Below are positions 50,885-59,617 of a DNA stretch of 64,000 nucleotides, piece by piece. Origin of the DNA: Clostridia bacterium (lineage in GTDB: Bacteria; Bacillota; Clostridia; Oscillospirales; Acutalibacteraceae). Within the stretch, counting starts at the first letter, position 1. Every line of letters starts with the position of its first letter. The stretch is from assembly GCA_017513245.1 (NCBI GenBank), contig JAFXGK010000007.1, forward strand, positions 124,001 to 188,000. The letters are read 5' to 3'. A program made the position numbers and the translations under genes. The notes under the pieces are model-generated. The model saw only the letters and a program-made list of their open reading frames with translations, was not told the origin of the DNA and did no database searches.

Positions 50885-50936
50885 TTTTAAAAAATTTTTT
50901 TATTTATTTTGTGAGCTCTGGGTGGGAAAAACCGGT

Positions 50937-51857
50937 TTACTTTTGTCTATGATCCGAAAGCCTTTCTGCATAGGGAGTCTCGGTGTCGACCACGACAAAG
51001 GTATGTACCGCTCCGCCCTTTACAAAAACGTTATAGTCACCGTAACGCTTGCGCAGAACTTTATCGTACTCCTTGGGGCAGGTTATGGTCATATCCTCGA
51101 AGGGGAGTTCCACAGTTTCGGCAAAATCCGACTTGTCCCAAATATAGCGGTCTACGTATCCGTAGAAGGGGGTAAGACCGATGCGCGACGAATTTTTAAA
51201 CATGGTCATTGCCTTCCAGCGGCGGTGAGAAGCCTTTTTGTAGGTGGTAAATCTGCCGAAAAGTTTCCAAGAATAGTAGCAGAGCGCAAAGATTATGGCT
51301 TCTTTTTTGCTTGTGGCGGCTTTTATACCCTTTTTGCGACGGATAACCTCAGTGTATCCGCGCTTAAGGAAGTTGCTGAATGCGCCCTTTAACTGCTGGC
51401 GACGTTTCTCAAGGACGGTTTCGGGCTCGTCGACAATCGGGAAAATATCGATAAATATGCCGAAATTATAACTGTCGTCCTCTAAAAACAGATCGTATTC
51501 CGCACGGGTGCAGCCGGTTGTGCGGCTGTCGCGAATGCGGGCAAAGCCGATGTTAAAGCCGTCCTGCGTGGAATAGTGCTGGAAGGAATAGTATTCGGGC
51601 AGTTCGCTTTCAACTATGGCACAAAAACGCTCGTAATCCTCGCCGTACATACCTACGTCAATGTCGTCGTCCCACGGGATGTATCCGCCGTGACGAACTG
51701 CGCCGAGCAGAGTGCCTTCGATTGCAAAGTATGTAAGGTTGTGCTTTTGGCAGATGCGCTGCAGCTCGCGGAGAAGCTCCATCTGTACCGACCAAAGTTT
51801 TTTCATATCCTCGGTTACTAAATGGTCACAGCGGGTTTCAGCCTCGAGTGTAAACAT
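50937..51857 (-). CDS. LicD family protein (phosphocholine/sugar-phosphate transferase-like)
   Basis: 306 residues. The LicD nucleotidyltransferase-fold core is clear near the N-terminus: YFAIEGTLLGAVRHGGYIPW followed by DDDIDVGM, with the metal-binding Asp residues. LicD proteins attach phosphocholine or similar groups to teichoic acid or surface glycans; some act on other polymers. No signal peptide, so it acts on cytoplasmic precursors. It starts 18 bases after the degenerate GMP synthase paralogue with AGGAGG, so the two are co-transcribed, which is an unusual pairing. Confidence 0.88.
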   Translation of the reverse strand: MFTLEAETRCDHLVTEDMKKLWSVQMELLRELQRICQKHNLTYFAIEGTLLGAVRHGGYIPWDDDIDVGMYGEDYERFCAIVESELPEYYSFQHYSTQDGFNIGFARIRDSRTTGCTRAEYDLFLEDDSYNFGIFIDIFPIVDEPETVLEKRRQQLKGAFSNFLKRGYTEVIRRKKGIKAATSKKEAIIFALCYYSWKLFGRFTTYKKASHRRWKAMTMFKNSSRIGLTPFYGYVDRYIWDKSDFAETVELPFEDMTITCPKEYDKVLRKRYGDYNVFVKGGAVHTFVVVDTETPYAERLSDHRQK

Positions 51858-51875
51858 ATCAAAAAACCTCCTATT

Positions 51876-53285
51876 TTATTCCCATTCGGTTTGGTCGGTG
51901 GCGGTTATATCAAAGGTAACGCGGTATTCGGGTAGCACGGCGGCAATGCGCGCGGCGGCCTTTTCGAGCACGTCATATGGCAGGTGACACCATTTTGCGC
52001 GGCCGTAATCGTCCGTTTTTACGGCGCGAAGAACAATCGTCTTAACGCGCGAATCGGTAAGCAGGGCGAAGAAGGCGTCGGTCTCACCGCGCAGACGGGC
52101 AGACTTTATCTCCTCGCGGAGAATGGCGTCAGCCTCACGCACGACGGAAAGCTTGTCCTCGGTTGCCTCGCCGATAATTCGGGTGCAAAGGCCCGACATC
52201 GGGAAGTGCTGGCTGTAAACAAAGGCCTCGGGCAGACCGAGTTCAACTCCCACGGCTCGTACTTCGTCCATATAAAGGTCGCAAAAAGGAGCGACAACCG
52301 TGTCGTCCTGCGGAACTTTACTTTCGGTGGCGAGCGAAACGCCTATGGTGGCGCCGCGTTCGGCAGCCTCCTCAGAAACGATGCGCGCGAGTTCCTCGGC
52401 TACAAGTTTTTTCTTGGCGGCCGGCTCGGTTATTCCGATAAGCTTGCCTAAAAAACGGCGGCCGGCATCAACCGTTACAACCGGTATACCCTCGGTCTCG
52501 CCGAAAAGGGTGTTTACAATTTCGCTCTCGCCCTTGCGGAGAAGTCCGTTATCAATATGAAGGCAGATAAGGCGGTCGCCTATCGCCTTATGAAGCAACG
52601 CGGCGGCAACACCCGATTTAACACCGCCCGAAAGGGGAAGTAAAACCTTGCTGTTTCCAACCTTTTCTTTGATTTCTTCAACCGAGTTGCGAACAAAAGC
52701 GGCCGCCGTCCACTCGGCGTGACAGCCGCAAATGCCGTAAAGGAAATTTTTAAAAAGCTGTTCGCCTTGCGGTGTGTCCACCTCGGGGTGGAACTGCGTT
52801 GCATATATACCGCGCGAAGCGTTTTCCAGCGCGGCAACGGGGCAGCGCTCGGTCTTGGCGGTAATGCGGAAACCGGTAGGCACCTGAACTATGCCGTCGG
52901 CGTGGTTTGTAAAGCAGGTGGTCTTGGCGATGAGGGAGGAGAAAAGAGAGCAGGTATTATCTACCACAAGCGGAACAACGCCGTTTTCTTCGCTTGAGGC
53001 AGATATTTTGCCGCCCAGCGCCGAGCAGACAAGCTGTGCGCCGAAGGCGATACCCAAAACGGGAACACCGAGTTCAAAAATACGGCTGTCTATAATAGGC
53101 TCGTCCGATTGCGGCAGGCTGCCGTCCGGTCCGCAGACGATAATGCCTACGGGTTTTTCGGCTTCTATTTCTTCTGCCGTCACGGGTGCGGAAACAATCT
53201 GCGAAAAGACCTTGCATTCGCGAACTCTGCGAGCAATAATTCGGCTATATGGACCGCCAAAATCCAAAATCAGTATCTTCTCCAT
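51876..53285 (-). CDS. Degenerate GMP synthase paralogue (inactive glutaminase)
   Basis: 469 residues with both GMP synthase halves but altered active sites. In the glutaminase domain the catalytic Cys is Ala80 (VLGIAFGAQ; normally G-x-C-Y-G), while His166 and Glu168 (FHPEVD) remain. In the PPase half the PP-loop reads LSGGVKSGV instead of SGGVDSSV, the SHHNVGGLP motif is gone and PGPGL is now HFPMSGLCTR. The C-terminal TEWE is kept. The frame is unbroken, so it is under selection rather than decaying. It may be a regulatory or scaffold pseudoenzyme. It has its own promoter and is followed by licD. Confidence 0.85.
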   Translation of the reverse strand: MEKILILDFGGPYSRIIARRVRECKVFSQIVSAPVTAEEIEAEKPVGIIVCGPDGSLPQSDEPIIDSRIFELGVPVLGIAFGAQLVCSALGGKISASSEENGVVPLVVDNTCSLFSSLIAKTTCFTNHADGIVQVPTGFRITAKTERCPVAALENASRGIYATQFHPEVDTPQGEQLFKNFLYGICGCHAEWTAAAFVRNSVEEIKEKVGNSKVLLPLSGGVKSGVAAALLHKAIGDRLICLHIDNGLLRKGESEIVNTLFGETEGIPVVTVDAGRRFLGKLIGITEPAAKKKLVAEELARIVSEEAAERGATIGVSLATESKVPQDDTVVAPFCDLYMDEVRAVGVELGLPEAFVYSQHFPMSGLCTRIIGEATEDKLSVVREADAILREEIKSARLRGETDAFFALLTDSRVKTIVLRAVKTDDYGRAKWCHLPYDVLEKAAARIAAVLPEYRVTFDITATDQTEWE

Positions 53286-53321
53286 CGATGATACCCCCCA
53301 ATAATTTCATCTTTCCTTATT

Positions 53322-53360
53322 AGTATATCAAAGCCGCATTTTACCGTCAAGATGCGGCTT
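53322..53360 (-). promoter_or_regulatory. Promoter inside a hairpin, before the GMP synthase paralogue
   Basis: Hairpin AAGCCGCAT/ATGCGGCTT (53331-53360) stands at the end of the M14 gene. TTGACG (minus strand 53345-53350) is in its loop and TATACT (53322-53327) follows, with 17 bp between. Confidence 0.75.
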
Positions 53361-53391
53361 GATTTATTTTAGCAGTTAAGATATACTTAAA

Positions 53392-54294
53392 TTACATAAT
53401 AACCGAGAGTGTAAGAAGGCCTAAAACGTCGCCAAAGAGGCGATAAAGGTCGTGCGCGGGCAGGGGGTTTTGCCCTTTGCCTATTTCTACCGTAAATCCG
53501 GGGCGAGAAAACTCTGAGATAAACCAGTCCTTAAATCCGCCGCCAACGGCAAGCCCGGTCGGAACGTCGAGCGCGTAACCGCTTTCGGCGGCAAAAATTT
53601 CGGCCATCTTGGCGCTGTGGGGCGGTTGCATTTCGCCGTAGCTCCAGTAAATCACCTCACCCTGCGTGTGCAGCGCTACCGCGTGGCAGATATGATTTTC
53701 GCGGCAAAGTGACGTCAGCGCGCGAGTCTCGGGCTCGCTTTCGGGGTAGGGACCGCCAAAACGGGTGGGACCCGGGCCGAATATGCCCGATTTTTGCTCA
53801 AGCTGATGAAGCTCTCTCCAACCGGCAGAGAAGTTATGGTTTATATCAACGCCGCGAAGATTGGCGTTCCAGTGCGTAAAATCACCACCGCATAAGCGGC
53901 GGATTTTGCCTGCCATATATCCTGCGCCCTGCTCGCCCTTTACCGATATTTCGCAACCGTCGGGATTGCACAGCGGAACGATAAGCAGACTGCGCCCCAG
54001 CATAGCCTTGCGTGCGTCGATGCCTGCTATTTCGCCGCCCTTTTCCAGCGCGGCACAAAGCTGCTCTGCAAAGAGGAGTGCTATGTTTGCCGTTATGTGC
54101 TCGCTGCCGTGGGTAGCGGCCGTAAGCAGCACGTGCTCATCGCTTTTTCCGAGCGACAGACAAAAAATATCGCGCCCTGCGCAGCTGCGCCCGATAGAAC
54201 GGCAGGAAAGAAAGCTATAGCGTGCAAGAAGCCTGTCAATCAGCCTCTTGATTTCAAAGTATTCGCAGTCGGCGGCAGGAATTATCGTATTCAT
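53392..54294 (-). CDS. M14 family zinc carboxypeptidase
   Basis: 300 residues. Zinc ligands His62 and Glu65 stand in ATHGSEH, a later His in AVALHTQGE and the catalytic Glu in FTVEIGKGQNP; PLCNPDGCE and GVDINHNFSAGW bind substrate. The form resembles gamma-D-glutamyl-diamino-acid endopeptidases, so peptidoglycan peptides are likely substrates. There is no signal peptide, which suggests recycling inside the cell. GAAGGGTG sets ATG 54294 rather than the codon at 54312. It is divergent from the NUDIX gene. Confidence 0.9.
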   Translation of the reverse strand: MNTIIPAADCEYFEIKRLIDRLLARYSFLSCRSIGRSCAGRDIFCLSLGKSDEHVLLTAATHGSEHITANIALLFAEQLCAALEKGGEIAGIDARKAMLGRSLLIVPLCNPDGCEISVKGEQGAGYMAGKIRRLCGGDFTHWNANLRGVDINHNFSAGWRELHQLEQKSGIFGPGPTRFGGPYPESEPETRALTSLCRENHICHAVALHTQGEVIYWSYGEMQPPHSAKMAEIFAAESGYALDVPTGLAVGGGFKDWFISEFSRPGFTVEIGKGQNPLPAHDLYRLFGDVLGLLTLSVIM

Positions 54295-54354
54295 AAAACA
54301 CCCTTCAATCAATTGATATACTTAAAATATATGATTCGGAAAGGAAGATTATAA

Positions 54355-54900
54355 ATGGATTTTACCGAAAAACAATTATCCTATGAATACAAGTTTAAGG
54401 GTAGAATTATAAAGCTTCGCGTAGATGAAGCACTACTGCCCGACGGCAAAACTGCCACGCGCGAAGTGGTTGAGCACGGCGGCGGAGTTTGCGTTGCCGC
54501 CCTCACTGATGACGGAAATGTACTGGCTGTCCGCCAGTTCAGATACCCCTATAGCGAAACGGTGCTCGAAATTCCCGCAGGTAAGCGCGACGGCGATGAA
54601 GACCCGTTTCTTTGCGGCGTGCGCGAACTTAAGGAAGAAACCGGAGCCACCGCCGCCGAATACCGCTTTTTGGGCGAACTTTATCCCAGCCCCGGATACT
54701 GCGGTGAGATTATTTGGATGTATGCCGCAAAGGGTCTCACGTTTGGCGAGCAGAACCCCGACGAGGACGAATTTCTTTCGGTTGAAAAGATACCGCTCAA
54801 AGAATTTGCCGATATGGTGCTGTCGGGAGAGGTAAAGGACGCCAAGACCCAGGCGGCCGTACTTAAACTGAAAATGCTTGTAGATAGGGGAGAGTTTTAA
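54355..54900 (+). CDS. NUDIX hydrolase (ADP-ribose pyrophosphatase type)
   Basis: 181 residues with a complete NUDIX box (GKRDGDEDPFLCGVRELKEE, then TGA) that binds Mg and cleaves nucleoside diphosphates. The sequence around FRYPYSETVLEIPAG is typical of ADP-ribose pyrophosphatases of the NudF group. GGAAGG precedes the ATG. Its stop overlaps the next start by one base, so it is coupled with the phosphatase gene. Confidence 0.92.
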   Translation: MDFTEKQLSYEYKFKGRIIKLRVDEALLPDGKTATREVVEHGGGVCVAALTDDGNVLAVRQFRYPYSETVLEIPAGKRDGDEDPFLCGVRELKEETGATAAEYRFLGELYPSPGYCGEIIWMYAAKGLTFGEQNPDEDEFLSVEKIPLKEFADMVLSGEVKDAKTQAAVLKLKMLVDRGEF

Positions 54901-55634
54901 TGCTTTTATACATAATTCGTCACGGCGACCCGATTTATAATCCCGACTGCCTCACCGACCTCGGCCACGAGCAGGCAAAAGCACTGGTGCCGCGACTCAG
55001 CCCTCTGGGCTTTGATAAAATATACGTATCGCCCATGATTCGCGCACAGCAAACGGCAGCGCCGACCTGCGAAGCTCTCGGTATGACCCCGAAAATCGTA
55101 CCTTTTTTAAGCGAAGAGGAACTGTTTAAAAAGTGCGTTATGCCCCTTCCAAAGGACGGTGACGAGGGCGAAGAAACCTCAATGCGCTGGTGCTTCCACC
55201 AAAAGCTGACCAACTATAAGCCCGAGAACCCTTACGCGCCGCTCGACAAATGGTACGAGTTGCCTGCCTTCGCTCCCGTTCGCGAAAAGGCCGAAAAGGG
55301 ATATAAAGAATTTGTAGCCGACGCCGACGAATTTTTGCTCGAGCTCGGCCTTCGTCGCGAGGGCGGATTTTATAAAATCGAAAAAATGCCCTATAAGAGA
55401 GTTGCGGTGTTCTGCCATCAGGGTGTGGGACTCACCTGGATGTCGCATATGCTTAATATCCCGCCGCAGATGTTCTGGTCGAGCTTTGATATGACCCATA
55501 CCGGTATTTCGGTGCTTGAATTCCGCGAACATAAGGACGGCTTCACAACCCCCATATGCCTCTGTCTGTCGGACACCTCGCATCTCTTCGGCGCCGATAT
55601 GGACATAAAATTCTGCGGCAATTTCCCATATTAA
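54900..55634 (+). CDS. Histidine phosphatase family protein
   Basis: 244 residues of the phosphoglycerate mutase-like superfamily. The phospho-His is in YIIRHGDP, followed by LTDLGHEQA and the second core motif VSPMIRAQQTA, with another His in CHQGVGL. It should remove a phosphate from a small metabolite or sugar phosphate; a true mutase role is unlikely at this sequence. It is coupled to the NUDIX gene, and the pair may share nucleotide-sugar clean-up. A terminator follows. Confidence 0.88.
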   Translation: MLLYIIRHGDPIYNPDCLTDLGHEQAKALVPRLSPLGFDKIYVSPMIRAQQTAAPTCEALGMTPKIVPFLSEEELFKKCVMPLPKDGDEGEETSMRWCFHQKLTNYKPENPYAPLDKWYELPAFAPVREKAEKGYKEFVADADEFLLELGLRREGGFYKIEKMPYKRVAVFCHQGVGLTWMSHMLNIPPQMFWSSFDMTHTGISVLEFREHKDGFTTPICLCLSDTSHLFGADMDIKFCGNFPY

Positions 55635-55638
55635 AAAC

Positions 55639-55672
55639 AAAAAGAACTCCCTTTCTGAGGGAGTTCTTTTTT
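55639..55672. terminator. Bidirectional terminator
   Basis: AAAAGAACTCCCT-TTCTG-AGGGAGTTCTTTT, between the phosphatase gene and the convergent pflA. Confidence 0.9.
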
Positions 55673-56378
55673 ATTTAAGCAGATTTTCGAGCTCGGCGAT
55701 TTTTTCGGCCGTCGGCTCGGGAAGATGCCCGAAACGGAATGGGAGCTTTAAATTATCGTATTTTACCTTGCACATTTTTTTAAACGGCAAAAGCTCGATT
55801 TTGTCGACGCAGGGATGCCTTTTTGCGATGTCGCCAAGGCGAAGAATATTCTCCTCATTATCGTTAAGCGTGGGGATAATTACCTGCCTGAGGGTTGTGG
55901 GAATTTTGCGTTGGTTAAGAAGCGCCAAAAAACCTAAAACCGTATCCAGTTCGCAGCCTGCATACTCGCGGTAGCTTCGGTCATCGGTATACTTGATATC
56001 GAGCAGTACGCGGTCGGTGACCGAGAGAAGCTTTAAAACCTCGTCGTTCATAACGCTGCCCGAGGTATCGAGGCAGGTGTTAATGCCGCGGTCCTTGGCA
56101 AGTGAAAAAACCTCATACGCGAACTCAGCCTGCAGTAGCGGCTCACCGCCCGAAAGGGTAATACCGCCCGTGTCGCCCTGATATTCGCGGTAGCGTTCGG
56201 CTTTTGCTATTATTTCTTCGGCCGTGGTGGCAGTGCCGCCCGTGAGAGCCCACGTGTCGGGGTTATGGCAGCAGCCGCAACGCAGATTACAGCCCTGCAT
56301 AAACACTACGAAGCGGATTCCCGGTCCGTCAACTGCGCCGAGGCTTTGAATCGAGTTTACGTATCCCGTTTTGCTCAT
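55671..56378 (-). CDS. pflA: Pyruvate formate-lyase activating enzyme
   Basis: 235 residues. The radical SAM site is [17 protein letters not shown] with the three cluster cysteines, followed by [16 protein letters not shown]. It lacks the extra ferredoxin insert, as PFL-specific activases do. It generates the glycyl radical on PflB. Its ATG overlaps the pflB stop by four bases. It is co-transcribed with pflB and thus under the ZTP riboswitch. Confidence 0.94.
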   Translation of the reverse strand: MSKTGYVNSIQSLGAVDGPGIRFVVFMQGCNLRCGCCHNPDTWALTGGTATTAEEIIAKAERYREYQGDTGGITLSGGEPLLQAEFAYEVFSLAKDRGINTCLDTSGSVMNDEVLKLLSVTDRVLLDIKYTDDRSYREYAGCELDTVLGFLALLNQRKIPTTLRQVIIPTLNDNEENILRLGDIAKRHPCVDKIELLPFKKMCKVKYDNLKLPFRFGHLPEPTAEKIAELENLLK

Positions 56379-58606
56379 ACGCTTTCGTGGAAGGTTCGGC
56401 TTATAACCTCACGCTGTTGCTCGCGCGAGAGCTTATTAAAGTTAACGGCATAGCCCGAAACGCGAATGGTAAGGTTGGGGTAGGCTTCGGGGTTTTCATA
56501 GGCCTTTATAAGGGTTTCGCGGTTGAGAACGTTTACGTTTATATGGTGTGCCATCTTGGCGAAGTAGCCGTCGAGAATGGCAACAAGGTTGCCTTCACGC
56601 TCGCTATCGTCCTTGCCGAGGGCTTCGGGAGTAATAGAGAAGGTGTTGGAAATGCCGTCGCGGCAATCATCGTAAGAAAGCTTTGCAACCGAGTTAAGCG
56701 CCGCGAGAGCGCCGTTCTCTTCGCGACCCGACATCGGGTTGGCGCCGGGGGCAAAAGGCTCGCCGGCCTTTCTGCCGTCGGGTGTTGCGGCGGTGTTTTT
56801 GCCGTACATTACGTTAGAGGTAATGGTGAGCACCGAAAGGGTGTGTATTGCCTTGCGGTAGGTGGGTGTCTTGCGAAGCTCGGTTATGAAACGGTGGGTC
56901 ATATCCTTGGCGATGAGGTCAACGCGGTCATCGTCGTTACCGAACTTGGGGAATTCGCCCTCGGTTACGAAATCGGTTATAAATCCGTCAGCGTTGCGAA
57001 CGGGACGAACGTTTGCAAATTTTATTGCGCTCAACGAGTCGGCAACAACCGAAAGACCTGCGATACCGAAAGCCATCAGTCGCTCTACAGCGGTATCGTG
57101 CAGCGCCATCTGAATCTTCTCGTAGCAGTATTTATCGTGCATATAGTGGATAACGTTCATTGTGTTAACGTAGAGGCGAGAGAGCCACTCAATATAAACG
57201 TTATAACGCTCCATAACGGTATCGAAGTCGAGCTTGTCGCCCGAAAGCGGCTCCATCTGGGGGCCGATGTGCATTTGGCTTGTGGTGTCGTAGCCGCCGT
57301 TAATGGCAATAAGCAGCAGTTTTGCGAGGTTGCAGCGTGCGCCGAAGAACTGCATCTGCTTGCCGATGCGCATGGCCGAAACACAGCAGGCGATGGCATA
57401 ATCGTCACCAAAGTTGGGACGCATAAGATCGTCGTTCTCGTACTGGATAGAGTCGGTGTCCTTCGAAACCTTGGCGCAGAAGAGCTTAAATCCTTCGGGA
57501 AGTTCCTTAGACCACAAAACGGTGAGGTTCGGCTCGGGAGAGGAGCCGAGGGTATAGAGGGTGTTAAGAATACGGAAGCTGCTCTTGGTTACGAGGGCTC
57601 TTCCGTCCTCGCCCATACCGCCGACAGCCTCGGTTATCCACATCGGGTCGCCGCCGAAGAGCTCGTTATATTCGGGTGTGCGAAGGTGGCGAGCCATACG
57701 CAGTTTCATAACGAAGTCGTCAAGAATTTCCTGCGCGCCCTGCTCGGTAAGCAGTCCTGCTTTAATATCGCGCTCAAAATAGATGTCGAAGAAGGTGGAA
57801 ACGCGGCCGAGCGACATAGCGGCACCGTTCTGCTCCTTGATTGCGGCAAGGTATGCAAAATAGGTCCACTGAACAGCTTCGCGGGCGTTCTTAGCGGGCT
57901 CGCTGATATCAAAGCCGTACATCGCGGCCATTTCCTTTAACTTGCCAAGGAAGGAAATTTGTCTGAAGAGTTCCTCGTCAAGGCGGATGTTTTCGGTGTT
58001 AAAGGCTTCGCCCTCGAGCGATTTTTTATCCTTTTTCTTTTCATCTATGAGTTTGTCGACGCCATAAAGCGCAACGCGGCGATAGTCGCCTATAATTCGG
58101 CCGCGGCCGTAAGCGTCGGGCAGACCGGTAATAACGTGGCATTTGCGCGCAGCGCGCATTTCATCGGTATATGCGCGGAAAACACCGTCGTTGTGGGTTG
58201 TGCGATACTGGAATTCGCTTTCTATCGTGTCGGACAGTTTATAGCCGTAAGCCTCACAGGCCTGACGGGCCATTCTAATACCGCCAAAGGGCGCAACGGC
58301 GCGCTTTAGGGGACGGTTGGTTTGAAGTCCTACAATGATTTCGTTATCCTTGTCGAGATAACCGGGGGTAAAACTCGTCAGCGAGGAAACCGTAGCGGTA
58401 TCAATATCGAGAACACCACCGAACTGACGCTCGAGCGCAAAAAGGTCGCGAAGCTTTTTCATAAGGGCTTCGGTGCGTGGGGTGGCGCCTTCTAAAAACG
58501 AAGCATCACCTATATAGGGGGTGTAGTTTGTCTGGATAAAATCGCGAACGTCGATATTATCCTGCCAGGCACCCGGCTTAAAACCGTTCCAGTTTTCGTG
58601 TTTCAT
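56375..58606 (-). CDS. pflB: Formate C-acetyltransferase (pyruvate formate-lyase)
   Basis: 743 residues. It cleaves pyruvate with CoA to acetyl-CoA and formate, giving energy metabolism its acetyl-CoA and purine synthesis its formate. The paired thiyl cysteines are in [13 protein letters not shown], and the radical Gly is in [12 protein letters not shown] near the C-terminus. [13 protein letters not shown] and [18 protein letters not shown] are typical. AAGGAGA precedes the ATG. The 5' leader holds a ZTP riboswitch with terminator, linking expression to folate/purine status. pflA follows with a four-base overlap. Confidence 0.96.
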   Translation of the reverse strand: MKHENWNGFKPGAWQDNIDVRDFIQTNYTPYIGDASFLEGATPRTEALMKKLRDLFALERQFGGVLDIDTATVSSLTSFTPGYLDKDNEIIVGLQTNRPLKRAVAPFGGIRMARQACEAYGYKLSDTIESEFQYRTTHNDGVFRAYTDEMRAARKCHVITGLPDAYGRGRIIGDYRRVALYGVDKLIDEKKKDKKSLEGEAFNTENIRLDEELFRQISFLGKLKEMAAMYGFDISEPAKNAREAVQWTYFAYLAAIKEQNGAAMSLGRVSTFFDIYFERDIKAGLLTEQGAQEILDDFVMKLRMARHLRTPEYNELFGGDPMWITEAVGGMGEDGRALVTKSSFRILNTLYTLGSSPEPNLTVLWSKELPEGFKLFCAKVSKDTDSIQYENDDLMRPNFGDDYAIACCVSAMRIGKQMQFFGARCNLAKLLLIAINGGYDTTSQMHIGPQMEPLSGDKLDFDTVMERYNVYIEWLSRLYVNTMNVIHYMHDKYCYEKIQMALHDTAVERLMAFGIAGLSVVADSLSAIKFANVRPVRNADGFITDFVTEGEFPKFGNDDDRVDLIAKDMTHRFITELRKTPTYRKAIHTLSVLTITSNVMYGKNTAATPDGRKAGEPFAPGANPMSGREENGALAALNSVAKLSYDDCRDGISNTFSITPEALGKDDSEREGNLVAILDGYFAKMAHHINVNVLNRETLIKAYENPEAYPNLTIRVSGYAVNFNKLSREQQREVISRTFHESV

Positions 58607-58626
58607 AACTCGGTCTCCTTAAATAG

Positions 58627-58752
58627 AAAAAATAAAAGGGCAAATCAGTACACTCGTGAACTGACTTGCCCAGACGGTCGGCATAAACAATGCTTGCGTT
58701 CCCTTTGCGTTGCCTCGCAAAATCCGTCAGTCACGTAAGCATTTATTGTTGT
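58627..58752 (-). promoter_or_regulatory. ZTP (pfl) riboswitch with expression-platform terminator
   Basis: Minus-strand aptamer: P1 AATGCTT/AAGCATT (58743-58737 with 58695-58689), conserved CGTGACTGACGG, inner stem TTTGCG/CGCAAA, GGGAACG, then the highly conserved GCCGACCGTCTGGGCA. GACGG can pair with CCGTC as the pseudoknot. A 12-bp terminator stem GGGCAAGTCAGT/ACTGATTTGCCC plus T-run (58671-58627) begins in the conserved CTGGGCA. Ligand binding would therefore block termination. It is located in the leader of pflB, the gene after which the motif was named. Confidence 0.9.
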
Positions 58753-58758
58753 GTCTTT

Positions 58759-58787
58759 ATTATAAACAAAAAGAAGATTTTTGTCAA
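58759..58787 (-). promoter_or_regulatory. pflB promoter
   Basis: Minus-strand TTGACA (58782-58787) and TATAAT (58759-58764), spacer 17 bp, full consensus. The transcript starts near 58752, just before the riboswitch. Confidence 0.88.
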
Positions 58788-58821
58788 CGGAAAAGAATTG
58801 CCAAAAAGACAGAAAAATAGT

Positions 58822-59238
58822 CTAAGATTTTTTATAATATATCCAATAGCATACCCAGTAAATTAAGGCGAGAGCGCACACCGAATAGCCGATACACTGT
58901 GCAATCAGGGTGTATTCCAAAAACATCAGAACGATAACGGCTATGCCCGCGAGCAGCATATAAGCGCTGAAGGCGGCATTTTTTGCCTTAAGCATTATAT
59001 ATATGTTGCGTTCGTCGCCCTCGGCAATTTCACGCTGCTTTAGCGAGGCCTCATTTCTCGTTATAAGACTAAGCTTTCTTATTCTGGCAACGCCTATAAC
59101 GATAAGAGCGAATGAAAAAGGGGAAACGAACTCGTTCTCGCCCTCTAAAAAGAAGGAGAGGGCCGCAAGGGCCAGACCGAGCACAATATAAACCACCGCG
59201 GTCAGGTATCTGATTTTTATACGTTTTTTAAAGTCCAT
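58822..59238 (-). CDS. Small four-helix membrane protein linked to an XRE regulator
   Basis: 138 residues with four hydrophobic helices in two pairs (about 10-30, 37-55, 86-106, 111-132) and a basic/polar middle with RNEASLKQREIAEGDERN. Proteins with this pattern (DUF2178/DUF6442-like; exact family not certain) are often encoded behind a short XRE repressor. Its ATG overlaps the regulator's stop (TAATG). Function unknown. A weak hairpin AGAC/GTCT plus T-run follows at about 58805-58820. Confidence 0.78.
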   Translation of the reverse strand: MDFKKRIKIRYLTAVVYIVLGLALAALSFFLEGENEFVSPFSFALIVIGVARIRKLSLITRNEASLKQREIAEGDERNIYIMLKAKNAAFSAYMLLAGIAVIVLMFLEYTLIAQCIGYSVCALALIYWVCYWIYYKKS

Positions 59239-59438
59239 TATTCTTCCTCCTTAAAAATAAATACGTTTTCTATCGACTCACCGAAAAACGAGGATATCTT
59301 AAACGCAAGCTGAAGCGATGCGTTATATTTGCCGTTTTCCAGGGAAATTATCGTCTGCCTCGTAACGCCTACGGCCAAGGCAAGGTCGTCCTGCGTAAGG
59401 CCCTTTTCTTTTCGAAGCGTTTTTATATTATTGTCCAA
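59238..59438 (-). CDS. Short XRE-family repressor
   Basis: 66 residues that are almost only a Cro/CI-type helix-turn-helix: IKTLRKEKGLTQDDLALAVG followed by VTRQTIISLENGKYNASLQL. Such minimal repressors usually regulate their own operon with a small membrane protein, as here. The start is TTG with GGAG eight to nine bases upstream. A perfect inverted repeat GTAAAG-TTTG-CTTTAC lies just after its predicted transcription start and is a probable operator. Confidence 0.9.
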   Translation of the reverse strand: MDNNIKTLRKEKGLTQDDLALAVGVTRQTIISLENGKYNASLQLAFKISSFFGESIENVFIFKEEE

Positions 59439-59457
59439 ATCATCATCTCCGCATAAA

Positions 59458-59507
59458 GTAAAGTTTGCTTTACATTTATATTATACACCGCGGGAGAAAA
59501 ATGTCAA
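59458..59507 (-). promoter_or_regulatory. Promoter and operator of the XRE operon
   Basis: Minus-strand TTGACA (59502-59507), 16-bp spacer, TATAAT (59480-59485); the inverted repeat GTAAAG-N4-CTTTAC (59458-59473) covers the first transcribed bases. Confidence 0.75.
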
Positions 59508-59555
59508 GCACATTTTACATTTTTATGGTTTCAAAGCCCTCGCGCGTTAATTTTC

Positions 59556-59585
59556 TTGACTTGAGGTGTGCTTTGGGGCTAAAAT
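59556..59585 (+). promoter_or_regulatory. Promoter of the aldo/keto reductase gene
   Basis: TTGACT (59556-59561), 18-bp spacer, TAAAAT (59580-59585), then an AGGAGG site before ATG 59618. Confidence 0.6.
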
Positions 59586-59617
59586 TTATTTATAAAGCAA
59601 AATAGGAGGTACAGCCT

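Noticed and set aside
53331-53360. Strong terminator after the M14 gene
   Set aside because: The hairpin is good, but on the gene's strand it is followed only by TTTGAT, so termination is probably partial; it was recorded mainly as the promoter-bearing hairpin.
56387-57940. Long open frame of 517 codons on the plus strand inside pflB
   Set aside because: It is antisense to a fully recognisable pflB with all catalytic motifs, has no ribosome binding site, and its translation resembles no protein. It is a codon-bias shadow.
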